64,000 bases of DNA. Source: Aporrectodea caliginosa (lineage: Eukaryota; Annelida; Clitellata; Crassiclitellata; Lumbricidae). The notes beneath the pieces were generated by a model, which did no database searches, had not been told where the DNA came from, and saw nothing but the letters and a program-made list of their open reading frames with translations. The stretch is from positions 799,714 to 863,713 of the forward strand of contig JACEVL010000427.1 in NCBI GenBank assembly GCA_020284085.1, read 5' to 3'. The translations under genes were made by a program, and so were the position numbers. Of the stretch, positions 1 to 11,740 are shown piece by piece; position 1 is the first letter of the stretch, and each line of letters opens with the position of its first letter.

Positions 1-1195
1 TGGTCTTGTCAATTACAGTATCATCATAGGCAGCACGTTTGTCATGACGCTGTGGTTGGATGAGCACTACCCACTCAGAGCTGTCACGGTCACAACGAGA
101 GAGCCTGAATTCGTCACTCCTGAAGTCAAACACCTTCTCAGACGCAAAAAAGGCTGATGCGGTCAAATCGGGAGGAGGAAGCGTCAGCGGTTGCGGAGAG
201 AATCGGCAAGGCCATCGTCAAGGCCAACAGAAAGGAACTCAATGACCTCGACCCTCGTCATGGGACACAGAACCTGTGGCGCAGAGTCAACAAACTGATT
301 CACAAGCCTCGCGGACAGGATCAGACAAGTCAGGTTTCAGCTGAGGACCTAACACCCACTATGCCGCCATCTCAACGGATCCTGCTTACGTAGCTCCTCC
401 TCTGAGATATACCGCTCAACCAGACACCCCGATCCTCGCCGAAATGTCTGTATTTAACATGCTAGACCACCTTCGACCAACCGCGGAGGGTAGTGACCGG
501 ATGCCTGCCTGGTTTCTCCGCCATCTTGCTCCTGTCATCTCACACGCCTCGGCACATCTCATCAACAGATCCCTCCTGCTCTCACATGTTCCAATCCAGT
601 GGAAAACTGCACTTATCCACCCCATTCCAAAGGTCACCACTACTACTGCTCCTCGTCGGTTCAAACAACATAGCAACCGCCGCAGAAGAGTTTAACCACA
701 TATCTACATGGGCAGAAGACAACAACCTCCGCCTCAATCCATCTAAGACGCGTGAGCTAATCATCTTCAAGAAGGGAAGGAGCAGCACAGCTCATACTCC
801 TCGGATTGTACCCGGTGCAGAGCGAGTCAACTCCATCCGGGTACTGGGAGTGACCATCTGCTCTGACCTCAGCATGACTCCACATCTTACAGAGGTACTC
901 TCGTCACCCAGGCACGCGACCGGGCCAAGATCGAGAAACTTCTGGACAGGCTAAAGCGAAACTGGTTTCTCCCTCCAAACGCCCTTGCTGCGGAGCAATT
1001 GGCCGTCTCGGCCGATGATTCCCTATTCAGGGCCATAATATCTGACCAGAGCCATGTGCTCAGAAGATTTCTTCCCGAGTCTTGCAGTCACAGCTACAAC
1101 CTACGAACACGGGCCCATGAGTACAAACTACCACCGAAGGACAATAGAAATTTTATATCACGACTTCTGTACAATTTAAACATTTATTGACAGCG
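1..1195 (+). mobile_element. LINE (non-LTR retrotransposon) remnant, open at the left window edge
   Basis: Broken pieces of one reverse-transcriptase polyprotein read along the plus strand. About 49-390 is the linker between endonuclease and RT (ending near RRVNKLIHKPRG), with a frame change near 150. 444-660 is the start of the RT fingers (ADD-free part, 'SHVPIQWKTALIHPIPK'). 690-950 is the RT thumb side ('LRLNPSKTRELIIF', 'VLGVTI'). 1080-1190 is the typical C-terminal tail ('YNLRTRAHEYKLP', 'FISRLLY'). The catalytic palm with the ADD motif is missing, so there is an internal deletion near 660, together with frameshifts. It cannot be active. It belongs to the broad CR1/Jockey-like group; I cannot place the clade. 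Confidence 0.85.
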
Positions 1196-2183
1196 AGCAG
1201 AATCAGTTGATGTAGATATGTTTGAAAATGACATTGAGTTGATTGAAATGAAGACAGGTGGTCAGAGCGGAAATAAAAACTGGTTTCTTATTTAAGCAGG
1301 CAGGATAACAGCCTATAAACTGAAAGATGTTTGTTGCACAGATGTATCAAAACCGTCATTGGCTTGGCTTAACACCTTAACAACGAGTGTGTACTGTAAG
1401 TGACTGGGAAACCAATGCAACCCGTCGTTGAGTAGGAACCTGGAAGGGGTGTTATATAAATTTTTGAAATGAATGAAGTGTTAAGGCTATTTGTTTTCCC
1501 ATTGAATGCACTTTTTAATCGGCTGCAACAGCGTGGGGTATTGCTCATGATCAGGCAGCCTTGACCCAACATAAGCAGTCATATGGCCACAGTAACGTTA
1601 ATGTGGAGCAGCGTGCGTTAATTTGTCAACTCCAATTACCCATTTATGGGTCCTTCACCCGATGATTTGGTTTCATGACCGTGCTGCCGTAAAGGTGGGA
1701 AATTAAATGTCCATACAGTTTGAGGTCTAATGAATTATGTAATTCAGTGGTGACAGCTGTTTCATTGCAGGTCATGAGATTCAACTTCACAAGGAGCAGT
1801 TATAACGAGTCCATTGCATTTGAACATTTTGAATGGAACACAGAAGTGTAGAAATATCTTCTTCCATATTTACTGAAAAACTTCATTCAAAATGATTTGC
1901 AGTGTTGTTGTTACAAGGTTTAGCAGTAACATACATTAACACTTAACAACGAGAGTGTACTAAAAACGACTGGCAAACCAATGAGGCAGAATCAGTTTAC
2001 TACTGGCATCATTGTTAAAGTGTTGACAAACTTAATATTGTTGACATGAAATGTTAACACAAATGCAGAAGTCCTGATAACAGTAACAGCTGGTACAAAC
2101 ATACACAAGTACAGGAAAACTACAACTCTGTTACCAACTAGGCACCACATAGAAAAAACAAAACACTGACTAGGTAACTAATG
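1196..2183. other. No gene seen; LINE 3'-tail-like motif and a dispersed direct repeat
   Basis: No convincing coding region. A string beginning CTTAACAACGAG and running about 40 bases occurs at 1376-1415 and again, diverged, at 1945-1982. The 1429-1465 stretch ends in a GGGGTGTTATATAAAT-like block. The same kind of block closes LINE copies near 12810, 21335 and (reversed) 46050, so this is probably a LINE or SINE 3' end. Confidence 0.5.
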
Positions 2184-2800
2184 TAAGTAAGTAAGTGTGT
2201 TCTTTATTAAACGCCGGCAAACGCACGGCGCTGTACATACAAAGTTATACAAAGTTATCAAATAGTAGCGAAAAAGTTAGTAAATAGTAAACTAAAAAAA
2301 CAGTAGCCTATATGGCTTAGCTGTACAACATCCTAGCCAGGAAACCACGCCTGGTGAGGGAATCAAATCTAGAAAGAACACGGTTATGTGAGCGTGGGCG
2401 CAAATCGTGACCAGTATATAGGACAGGGGGTAGTAGGTAATGAAGGATATGTCCGGGATTATTTAAGATATTTCTAAAAAGGTCATGGTCGGCTTTTTAC
2501 AGAGTTCCTCAAAAGTGGGGAAAGATTTTGGTAGGAAGCCAAAGCGTACCAGCTTGCGGACCACAGCACTTAGAGAGTCACGTTCCTGTTTGCTGGCAAA
2601 GCCCCACCACACTTGGGAACAATAAAGCATTCGGTTGACAGTGGTGGACCGGACCACATCATATAACCTGACTCCCAAGAGCCCATGCGAGATTAAAATA
2701 CGATGGGCGTGGAAAGATTGCTTGGCCCGTACACAAATCTTTTGGATATGGGAGGAAAAACCGAGCTTTGCGGACATCCAGATACCCAATATATTCAGGG
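2184..2800 (-). mobile_element. 5'-truncated LINE 3' end with (TAAG)n tail
   Basis: Read on the minus strand it encodes the last part of a LINE ORF2 ('ILGIWMSAKLGFSSHIQ', 'LYCSQVWWGFASKQE', 'LGFLPKSFPTFEELC'-like). It is the same family as the plus-strand copy at 38160-39727, matching in protein and in the 3' UTR. The element's 3' end is at 2184, where a short TAAG repeat mirrors the TTAC repeat closing the other copy. Loss of everything upstream of about 2800 is ordinary 5' truncation. Confidence 0.85.
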
Positions 2801-2831
2801 CAGAAATTTGAACAATTGTGTAATGTAATTA

Positions 2832-3068
2832 TTAACTTATATAGCGCTGCTCACAGCACAAGCCATTCAGTAGCACTCCCAGTAATGAGTACCTCAAGAG
2901 AAGAAATAGGTTTTGAGGAGAGAGAAATGAGGAACAAATCCAAAAAAGAATGGAAACGTGTAATGTGGAGGGGAGGGCATTCCACAGGGTAGACCCAATG
3001 GTGGCAAATGATCTAGTTTGGGCCAAAGTGGTTCTGGTTTGTGGGGCAATGAGATCATGACGCTCCAA
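2832..3068 (-). mobile_element. LINE ORF2 C-terminal remnant (second family)
   Basis: The minus-strand translation holds 'RSFATIGSTLWNALPSTL', the signature near the C terminus of many CR1/L2-like LINE polyproteins (aromatic-x-x-G-P/S-x-L/I-WN-x-LP). The TTATATAGCGC block at 2837-2848 is the matching 3' UTR end. It is a short fragment with no catalytic domain. Confidence 0.65.
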
Positions 3069-3439
3069 AGAGCGGAGAAATCAGAGAGAAGCTGAAGAAT
3101 GAAGAGAACAAATAAAGATTAATAAAAAATTGACTACACAATTAGGAATAATGGCACAACCAGTGCTGAAGTGTTAAACTTAGAAGTGAGACAACGCTAC
3201 AGTGGATACAGTAGCCTACAGTCTTCAGGTTATTTTTCCAAAAGTTTGAGGGGTTTAAGTTTGTAGTCTATAGTCTTAAAACGTTATAGACTGCACACTA
3301 CTATTCAGCATTGAACAAAAATATGTCAAAGCACGTTGTTTCGCTTCCGATAGATCATCTGTGGCTATAGCTTTTAGCCATAGCTGCCGGATTTCGTTTG
3401 ATGCCTTATTATACGCTACGATAACGGTGCTATCTGATC

Positions 3440-3513
3440 ATTAGATTAGATTAGATTAGATTAGATTAGATTAGATTAGATTAGATTAGATTAGATTAGA
3501 TTAGATTAGATTA
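3440..3513. repeat. (ATTAG)n pentanucleotide microsatellite
   Basis: About fifteen uninterrupted copies of ATTAG. It resembles insect-type telomere repeats by one base less per unit, but it is internal, short and flanked by ordinary sequence, so it is treated as a simple microsatellite. Confidence 0.95.
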
Positions 3514-3861
3514 AAGGAATGTATAAGACCGGATTGGATTGAATTTGATTCGATGGAATAGACACAGCAAGACATTATAGAAATGACTACAATTAGACCT
3601 GGGAGTTGACCCCAATAAGTCGACTGGGGTCGACTTGGTCATCCCAAGTCGAGTCGAGTCGTTTGAAACTCGTTTCTGCTTAGCGCAACTGACCCCCAAG
3701 TCGAATTTGTACAGAAAAGTGACTTTAAGTTGTTTTTTCCACAAGTCGACTTAAACCGACCTGTTACATAAACAAATCTAAATTTATCAAGTCATACTAA
3801 TGATAATTATAATAATGATAATCTTCGTTTAATTTCAAACTGACACAACGCCGAATGATTA

Positions 3862-4301
3862 GGGGTCGTCCATTAATTATGTCAACAAATTTTAGGCAGT
3901 TTTGACCCCCTCCCCTTGTCAACAACTGTCAAACATTGACGGACCCCCCTAAAAATTATGTCAACAATCCCAGAACCACCCCCTACAAAAAAGAAACAAA
4001 ATGGCTCAACACATGTAGAATCATTTGTTTTAAATTTTTAACATTAAAAATGCAATCTCGAATTTCAAAATATATGAGTTTAGTTTATTACCAGCTTTTA
4101 GTAGTATTAAACATTAAGCACTTTATACGTTTTTAGCATTTCTTAATGTTTTCGCTACCATTTGGAAGGGTCTGTGTTGATTTATTGGAGAAAAATTTCT
4201 TGTCGTCAACTTTTACCGAACCCCCTCCCCCTTGTCAACAACTGTCAAACTTTTCCAAACTCCCTCCCCCTATTTTGTTGACATAATTAATGGACGACCC
4301 C
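3862..4301. mobile_element. MITE with long inverted ends and TTA target duplication (PIF/Harbinger-like)
   Basis: The left end begins GGGGTCGTCCATTAATTATG and the right end is its reverse complement over about 26 bases. Both sides are flanked by TTA (3859-3861 and 4302-4304). Subterminal pyrimidine-rich blocks with TTGTCAACAACTGTCAAAC also occur at both ends. A three-base TWA duplication is characteristic of PIF/Harbinger elements. No transposase is inside, so it is non-autonomous. Confidence 0.75.
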
Positions 4302-4479
4302 TTAGCCTACAAATCAGTATGAACGGATGATCACAAGTTATTACAGAAGTCGAATTTAACTGAATACGGCAGCCATGCAAGGCGTCTATCACGTCCTACA
4401 TCTCATTTTACGAAAGCGCCATCTCGCGAATGATAGGCTGAGTGGACCTTTGGGAGGGTTGCGGGAATAGTGAGAAGCC

Positions 4480-5605
4480 CAGACACTCAGTCATTTCAAG
4501 TTGATGTAAATGTTTCGTTTTCAGTACCAATTTGAAGGTAATGGGTCTGTAGATCAATATTCGTCCGAGGGGAAAGCATGCAGATAAAAAAATGAAGCGT
4601 GTGGGGCTCGAAAACTCCCTCTGGCCTATGGGAAACATGCTTATTTTCTCCATATTATTTCAAAGAGATGCAAAAGTTTCTTTTTAATACAAATTTGAAG
4701 GTAATGGTCTTATAGGCCAATATTGGTCCGAGGAGAAAGCATTCAGATAACAAAATATAAAGCGTGGGGGCTCGAAAACCCCTCCAGCCTAATGAGCCTA
4801 TGCAAAATATGTGTAATCGTAATCTCCAAATTTCTAAAGCGCCACTCGAAAGCCAAGCGCAGGGCACCAGCTCATTCACGAGCGCTGCGTCTAGTCAGAA
4901 GGGTTGTCCAAAAGAGTAGTCCGAGGAGGTCCGAGTCCGGTTTCCAGAAGATCAGAGGGGTCAGAGTAGCTGCTAAGGTGGGTGTCGTTTAGGTCGAGAG
5001 TTTGAAGGTAGATGATCAGTTGAGTCGGGGTAAGAGTTCTTGAAGAGGAGAGACTTTAGTTTCGAGTGGAAAGCCTTGGCGGTGATGGATAGATGGAGCC
5101 TGATGCGGATGACGGTGGGTGATTGGAGATGATGGTTAAGGAACCGAAAAAGTGCGGAATTCAGGAGGTAGGTCGTTCCAGAGACGTGGTGCAGTGTTGG
5201 ATATTGCTCGGTTGGAGAACTTGAGATGAGTAGTGACAGGAGTTCGAGAGAGAGTGAGAATGGAGGAAGATCTGGTAGAGCGGGTTGGCTGGATGGTGTA
5301 TTTTGCTCCAGTCATTTTCAGTAGATGTATAAGTTTCCTTTTTCAGTACCAATTTGAAGGTAATGGTCTCTAGATCAATATTGGTCCGATGGGAAAGCAT
5401 TGAGATTAAAAAACGAAGCGTGGGGGTTCGAAACCCCCTCCGTCCTTTGCGAAATTTTATGTGGATTTTACTCCAGTCATTTCAAACAGATGCAGAAGTT
5501 TCTTTTCAGTACTAATTTGAAGGTAATGGTCTATAGATCAATACTGGTCCGAGGGGAAAGCATTCAGATAACAAAATAAAGCGTGGGGGTTCGAAATCCC
5601 CCGGC
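4480..5605. repeat. 162-164 bp satellite, four units, interrupted by a LINE fragment
   Basis: Units lie at about 4483-4640, 4645-4800, 5305-5460 and 5467-5605. Each holds AATTTGAAGGTAATGG, then TGGTCCGAGG-like, then a GC-rich arm GGGGGTTCGAAACCCCC (5422-5438 in the best copy). The AATTTGAAGG anchors are 162 and 164 bases apart within each pair. The gap between pairs is an unrelated LINE remnant. The arm matches the Pol III B-box consensus GGTTCGANNCC, which may point to a tRNA-derived ancestry. Confidence 0.8.
4835..5300 (-). mobile_element. LINE C-terminal remnant inside the satellite
   Basis: The minus-strand translation of about 5140-5260 reads 'LKFSNRAISNTAPRLWND' and then 'LPPEF', the LINE ORF2 C-terminal signature. 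The rest, down to 4835, looks like decayed 3' sequence. It sits between satellite units 2 and 3. Without target duplications I cannot tell insertion from co-duplication. Confidence 0.6.
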
Positions 5606-6245
5606 CAAGAAGTCAGCTCCAAACCAGCGCAACGATTCTGTACTCGACGCGCTGCAAGACTGGGAGTAGGGCAGAGGCGTGACAACCTAGCCGGGGCTCT
5701 TGGACACTCTAAGCTTGGTGGCCCTTTCCCATTAACGAGACTAAAGAGTGAAAATAGTGAGGAGGAAGGAGGAGGAACAGTCCATTAAGTGAGCCCTGAG
5801 GCAGCCGTGGGTATGAATTGTCGTAATTATTATTATTATTAAGTGTTAGCGACTTCATTTCTTAGCCTCAGCAAATGAGGGTGGGTGACGAGTCCACTCC
5901 CTCGCCATCTCAACTTCCCCCGATAGTGTACGGTCAGTGTACTCATTAGAGATGAGCTTGATAGGGGTGTACCGTGTACGTGGAGCAGAAATCTCGGACC
6001 AAATTCTGCCATGGGGCATTTTATCCCAACCTCTCGACTAACCACGATGCCATCGAGCTTTTAAAACTGCAGTTTGGTAAAAAAAAAAAGTGTGTTAAAC
6101 GCTATCCTCAATAATCCATAGTTCAAGTCACATTAATAGTTAAAGACAGAACAAAAATACAACCGAAATATATTGGCCGATTTGGCCTGTGGCTAATAGA
6201 CTTGTTATTTACACTAACACTGTAAATAACAAAATTATATAGGCC
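5606..6245 (-). other. Possible tRNA-derived SINE (minus), otherwise no gene
   Basis: Read on the minus strand from about 6060, a tRNA-like head (GATGGCATCGTGGTTAGTCG) is followed by a weak B-box-like GGTCCGAG. The unit then ends in a short TAA/AAT repeat at 5823-5840, which is the architecture of a tRNA-derived SINE. The head is diverged, and no target duplication was identified. Nothing else is recognisable in 5606-5820. Confidence 0.35.
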
Positions 6246-6402
6246 CATAGGCGTAGCTACATGGAGGCACGAGGAGGCAGTTGCCTCCTCTTGCTTTCTT
6301 TATATACTGGAACTTCTATTGACCAATGACCCAAATAACCAGAATTTTGCCAATGGTCTGTGAAGTTGCCTCCTCTTGAATTTAAGTATGGCTACGCTCC
6401 TG
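6246..6402. mobile_element. Short hAT MITE
   Basis: The ends are inverted: CATAGGCGTAGCTAC on the left against the complement of GTATGGCTACGCTCCTG on the right. Inside, GAGGAGGCAGTTGCCTCCTC-type arms repeat the inversion. Flanks TATAGGCC (6238-6245) and CATAGGCC (6403-6410) match at seven of eight bases, as expected for an old 8-bp hAT duplication. It is non-coding. Confidence 0.65.
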
Positions 6403-6674
6403 CATAGGCCCTATTTTCAATGGCGAATAAAGAGATACATCATGCACAGTACGATAGTCTATTATGTTTCTAGGTTACTATGATGAGAGTATTAAGAAAT
6501 GAATATAGTTCAAGGATATTTTAATTCAAGTTAAATTGTCTTGATGCAAAAAATAAAAATAAAACGAAATGTAGGCCCTATTGGTCTGCCGCCTGTGCAT
6601 GCTACTGCCGCACTGCCTATAGGCTACACAGTAATGTAATGTAGATTGTTACAGTAGTCTGTAGTTCTTCAGAG

Positions 6675-7105
6675 AATTACTTCATGAATTTGGCTATTCC
6701 AGCTTTACTTTTCACAAATGTGTCTATCAAGTCATCAATATTCAATTTGTCCACATAATCACATTCGTTTGCTATCACAAGAAGAGCAAGGCCATCAAGC
6801 CTGTCCTGTTAGATAGTGGATCTAAGATACGTCTTTACGATTTTCAATTTGGAGAACGAGCACTCCGCACTGGCGAGGGTGACTGGGAGAGCAGCAAACA
6901 GCGCACAGGCAGTAGCCAATTCCGGCATAGGGACGACGTGATGTGAGAGCTCGTTATGAGTTTGAGTATATCCAACAAGTTTTTACTGTTTCAAGTTCCT
7001 GCTAACTCACGTTAAAAAGTTTGGGTCTTTCGGACCTCGGGGGCCCTTCGGGCTTCGGGGGCCCTGGACTTTGTCCACCCTCGTTATATGGCTGTTATGC
7101 CACTG
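6675..7105 (-). mobile_element. hAT element remnant with transposase C terminus
   Basis: The minus strand about 6965-6676 translates to a hAT C-terminal dimerisation region ('LPVTLASAECSFSKLKIVK', then 'DRLDGLALLVIANE'), ending at a natural stop. 7090-7105 reads as a hAT terminus (complement CAGTGGCATAACAGCC). The catalytic core is absent, so this is an internally deleted derivative. The left terminus was not found. Confidence 0.7.
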
Positions 7106-7110
7106 GAATA

Positions 7111-8403
7111 GGGAATGCAAACCCGGGTTTATGGTATACCCGAGTTACCGGCTTTTTTCAAACCCGAAACCCGGGTTTGAACGCGATTGAAACCCGGGTT
7201 TGAAAATCGTCACTTTCACCGTCGTTCACGATGTGAAAATCACAAATGCAGAGTAGGCCTAATGGAAATATAACGATAATAGTGAATGATAACGGGTTTA
7301 CGTAATACAACTTCTAACTACTTATTTACCGGCTCATTCCATATACTTTATTGGTGACTTCATATGAGTGTGGCTTCACATTTCACACGACCAGTGACTA
7401 ATGTTGAGTTTTTGACACGTCGGCGTCGTAGCTTATAGGACTCGTAAATAATTGCGGTAATGTGTTTTTATTTCAATTTAGTGATTTAAGACACATATTC
7501 AAATAATGTCTAAATCAGCAAATGTAAAGAGTGGTATTTGCCTGTTTGTGAACATTTCGTTCGCAGTTATGTAAATCGCAGCTAAAAATTGCCGGCGGTG
7601 CAACAAGAAGTATACATGTATAGGCTATTCATCTCGGGTCCAAGTATAAGATAAACCTGCTGAAACGCTAGGACCTGGGTGACCCTTGTCGTTCCGACGA
7701 AGCCAAGGATGGTAGGCCTGTTAGTCCAAGCACAATCACAGGCAGCGATGGCTCCCACGCAGCATCTACTTTGGTAGGTTCTGATTCTGCCAAATTGGGT
7801 TGCAGAGTAACTAATTATCTTCTGAAAGCATAATTATGGGCTGTCACTGGCAGGGCCTAAACCGCGATGCAGACGATTTAAGGTGTCATTTGACAATTTT
7901 TCTTATAGGCATGCAATTTTTCTTTCAGACAGAACGCTCCGGAACAGCGTATCGTGATTTTTTTCAAGCTGCTAAAAATAATTTAATTCACTTAAATTTG
8001 TTATAACAAATATTTAATTACGTTAATTTAATTTAAACGTTTTCAGTGTTTATTGTTATTTAAGATGTTTTAAAATAAGAGGCTCAGGTTTAGCCCGCCG
8101 CAACCCTTGCAATGTCTTCCATAATTGTTCTGAATTTTATATAAAACACACTGCGTAAGTCCTATATGAAACAACTTTTATCGCGATTTTCCTACAGTTT
8201 GTTTTTATGCAAATTCTTGACTGTTGGAGAACTCTCAACTTGTAGCTGCATACAACGACGTTGTTCTTATCGCAAGAAATAGTGCAGTAATAATATTTAT
8301 CATGTAAAATTTGTAAACCCGTCCAAACCCGGGTTATCCGGGATTTTACGGCCGTGAAACCCGAAACCCGGGTTTCGAAAAAAGGCCTTGGGTTTGCATT
8401 CCC
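7111..8403. mobile_element. Non-autonomous DNA transposon with GGGAATGCAAACCC ends
   Basis: GGGAATGCAAACCCGGGTTT opens the element and its complement (GGGTTTGCATTCCC) closes it. Subterminal AAACCCGAAACCCGGGTTT blocks lie near both ends. Both termini are preceded or followed by TA (7109-7110, 8404-8405), which fits a TA target duplication. No 8-bp duplication is seen. No transposase frame is present in the 1.3 kb interior. Confidence 0.65.
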
Positions 8404-8564
8404 TAGTATCAATGCGTACATGCGTGTGTGGCGTTTGTGCGTGCGCGTGGGTGGGAGCGAGTGTACGGAGGGCCCGAATTGCAGTTTGGTGGCCCAACGT
8501 CAAGCCATACATAAAAAAATAAGAAGAGCAGTCGCCTAGGCTATACCTGAGGAAGCCGGTGTCG

Positions 8565-8745
8565 CGTGACAGAGTCTCCCCTAAAAGTCTCCCCGGAGAC
8601 TCTATTTCGAAACAGATTCTCTCCCGGCGGATCTGTTTCAGAATAAATTCGCCCCCGGAGACTATATTCTGAAACAAAGTCTCCGGGGGGGAGAGAATGT
8701 TTCATCCCCCGTTGAAATAAAGTCTCCCCGGGGAGATTTCAATTT
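8565..8745. repeat. Cluster of imperfect palindromes built on TCTCCCCGGAGA
   Basis: GTCTCCCCGGAGAC-like palindromes recur about six times in 180 bases, interleaved with TTTCGAAACAGA or TTCTGAAACA spacers. The array could fold into serial hairpins. It has no coding potential; its function is unknown. Confidence 0.6.
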
Positions 8746-9957
8746 CAATTTTCATTTTCAAACAATTTATTGTTCCCAGTTTTAATCAACAATTATGCAC
8801 TTAATATCATGGTTGCCATTTTTAAAGAACTAAAAGTCCATTTTTATTAATTTTAGCAAATAATAAGCATAGTGGAGTATTAAAACAATTTTAACTAAGT
8901 AGGCTATCAGCAACATAGATATTTAAATGATTAAGCATTTTATTAGACCAGTAGGCCTACGCATATATATTATAGTCTTCTTAAATAATTTCAAGTTAGG
9001 CAATCGACGAATGTTGATATTAGGGATGTTGTTCCATACCAAGGGTAGGTCTACCATGGATAAATTCGCTAATTTGTAGGATGTTGGGTGTTTATCTGGT
9101 CAATTAATTCTAAGGCCTTTGTAGCTAATCCCATGCTTTAAGTTGGTAAATTATTACGTATGGTCAATTTAAAATGGACGCTGGATTGATGACAAAAATT
9201 GTACCCGTAAGTAGAAGCTTAATCCATGAGAATAGTTGTTTCATTGATGAAAAATATTTTTTGCTTACATAGAATTTCGGTAATTTTTTTAATAAAATGG
9301 AGGCTGGTTCGAAGGTAGTTATCATGGACATAGGTAGACTGCTTACTTACCAACGTCAAGTATTGCACTGAAAGCATTAAAGTAATTACCCAACCTAAAC
9401 TACGGGATTACCACTTTGTATTTACTGATTAATCCGACATAGGCTATAATCACACCATATTTATAGCTAACCAATCAACTTTATTTTAGCATGCTTGGTT
9501 TAACGAAATTCTGAGCCATCAAAAACCCGTGTGTTATGTTATGCTAATATTATTCTCTAAATTTTATTAAAGATGTTGTGAAGAGAAGAAGTCGTGCTGC
9601 TTGAGTGAATTCATCAAAGACTCACAGAAAAGCAAGCAGTTTGTTGGTGAAAGCTTCACATTCAGCCTTATCCATAATTTTGCACTGTTTCACAAAGTAG
9701 TACTTTTTAAAGCAACTTCTTGCCAATGTAGGCCTATACTAACTATAATACTGCATCCGTTGAGATCATCTAAGTCTAAGCAGAAAATTTAATGATCTTC
9801 AGCTACGAATAATTGCGTGTAATAAGTTTATTTAACGACGCCGTCATATCGACGATGATTGGCGTCTACGAATAATAATAATTATTTATGGTGGTCTGCC
9901 CTTATAAAGGAATCGAATCAACATGAGCAAATAACATTCGATATAAGCCAAATAACT
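8746..9957. other. AT-rich stretch with no recognisable gene
   Basis: Only short spurious open frames and no splice-bounded coding similarity that I can see on either strand. It lies downstream of the minus-strand BPI-like exons, so it could hold their later exons or intron sequence, but I found no BPI motif in it. Confidence 0.4.
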
Positions 9958-10343
9958 CCATGGTTCAACAAATGCTTCAGTATTACTAGTCTTCATCTCA
10001 AGCCTGTACTGGCTTCAGGGACTACAATGCTTTATTTTCTTTAATTGATATTGGCCTATCGACAGATTCGACACTAAATAGGTTTGATTTAGCTTCGCTT
10101 ATTCAGTGGTTCTATGAATGCCTAATCTTCATCAACGAATACCAGAAAAGCAAGGGCAAGCATAATAATTCCAGGGTTCAACAAATGCTTAAGTAGTCTT
10201 TATCTCAAGCCTGTACTGGCTTCAGGGACTACAATGCTTTATTTTCTTTAATTGATAGTGGCCTATCGAAACTAAAATAGGTTTGATTTAGCTTCGCTTA
10301 TTCAGTGGTTCTATGAATGCCTAATCTTCATCAACGAATACAT
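9958..10343. repeat. Tandem duplication of about 190 bp reaching into a BPI exon
   Basis: 9958-10141 and 10170-10343 are near copies (shared GGTTCAACAAATGCTT start, and TTCATCAACGAATAC end). The right copy ends exactly at the donor side of the BPI-like exon 2 at 10342. The left copy therefore carries a duplicate of that intron start, not a complete exon. This is a local duplication within the gene's second intron. Confidence 0.85.
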
Positions 10344-11676
10344 TGGAGGCATTGTTCACTGTTCCCTTGAAGCTGCCTGAATCTTTGGACTCGATGATGA
10401 ACCATCTGCAGCTGTACCTCCAGTTACCTGTTACTGAAATGCTCGCATTGGTTAGTCTCAAGGTAATGGTGCCTGGACTGAGAGTGACGTTCGACGACGG
10501 TTGAACTAAGTTTGTCACCTATGGATAACATATAATTATTAGAGCACAGAAACCCTGGAGAACCTATAATTATGATTCCACGAGGTCCTATTGATTTGTA
10601 CTTGGCTTATAAGCGAGATGACTCTTTAACTGACGTACTTACAGGTAAATCATATTTGAAACATTTATCAACTTCGAATGACAGAGTTTGAATGCATGAC
10701 CACCTCCGTTAAATATATTGTGGGTGTATTGTAGGTTGTGCCAAATACGGTTTGTGCTTGATAAATCACATCATATTTGTTTAATGAACTCAAGGATAAA
10801 CTGTGCTGCGCGGGTTGATGATGATCACTGCCGTCGTCCACTTGGTGGTCCCACGATGTTCTGGTCTAATTTCTTATCGGTTCGATGCAATGAATAGCAT
10901 TCCCTAAAGTTCCAGCGGGTAAATAGAAGTTTTTTAAAGTGATGAAAGGTGATGCGTGTAATGGGGGGGGAAGGGTATGGTCGTTTAATCATCGAAATTT
11001 CTCACCCCCACAAAGAGTTACGCCTGGAAAATCAGCTTTCTTCTGGCGCCTAAGTCAGTCAAATACGCAATAGCCAGACTGCGAGGTTCGTTTTTGTGCC
11101 GATATCCAGAGAGGCCGAATCAGGGATCAGTGATAATGAGGAAAATGTATATTGTACCTTGAATACTGAAAGTAGGGTGAAAGAAGAGAATCTTGAAAAG
11201 ATGCTTTACATAGTTCAGTCTTGAGCTTTGAATGAAATTCTCCTGACGCAAAATAATGGCATTAGGCCTACAGGATAGAGTATACACGACACTACCAGGT
11301 GAAGGACGTGTGAACCGATGGAGGTCGTTTGGGTGTTCGTTCCGAAGAACTGGAACTCAGTGCCACCTAATACGCAATATCTTTAATAAACGAACGGTTT
11401 CTTGATGTAATTGTACATAAAGGAACTTACTTGTACGTTTGTCACGTTATAATTCACGTCTCCAATGGTTAAAAATTTCGATCCGTTCTGGTCAGGAATT
11501 CGACTCTTCTGCGCTTCTTCGGCGAATAGGGCTCTTGCAATTTGGATTGCGTATTCGTAAGCCCCCTTCGACACACGAAGTACAATACCAGGAGTTTCAG
11601 GACGACTGACCTGGGATTGAACCCCATTTCCGCACAGAACCAAACCCAAGAAGACCAGTACCATCGGAAGCGCCAT
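10342..11676 (-). CDS. BPI/LBP-family protein, first two exons
   Basis: Exon 1 runs 11676-11431 and exon 2 runs 10518-10342 (minus). ATG at 11676 opens a signal peptide (MALPMVLVFLGLVLCGNG) followed by 'TPGIVLRVSKGAYEYAIQIA' and 'IPDQNGSKFLTIGDVNYNV', the start of the lipid-binding barrel of the BPI/LBP/PLUNC superfamily. Exon 1 ends CAA|GTAAGT. Exon 2 starts after CCATAG in the same phase, and both exons are whole numbers of codons. Exon 2 has 'ITLRLTNASISVTGNWRY' and a 'DSGSF' block typical of the N-terminal domain. A donor AAT|GTATTC is the likely exon end, before an in-frame stop. Family members bind bacterial lipopolysaccharide and are secreted; ligand here is inferred. Later exons are not found to the left, so the gene may be incomplete. 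Confidence 0.85.
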
Positions 11677-11740
11677 GTTGATCTGCAAAGCGTCAGAAGG
11701 TGTGAAGAAGTCTTCGCTTGTGATCGTTTGACGACGGTAT

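Noticed and set aside
3440..3513. Internal telomere made of ATTAG units
   Set aside because: Short, perfect and isolated, with no canonical TTAGGG-type repeats; a microsatellite is simpler.
7021..7203. Glycine-rich short protein
   Set aside because: It overlaps two transposon ends (GGGCCC-rich hAT terminus and AACCCGGG terminus).
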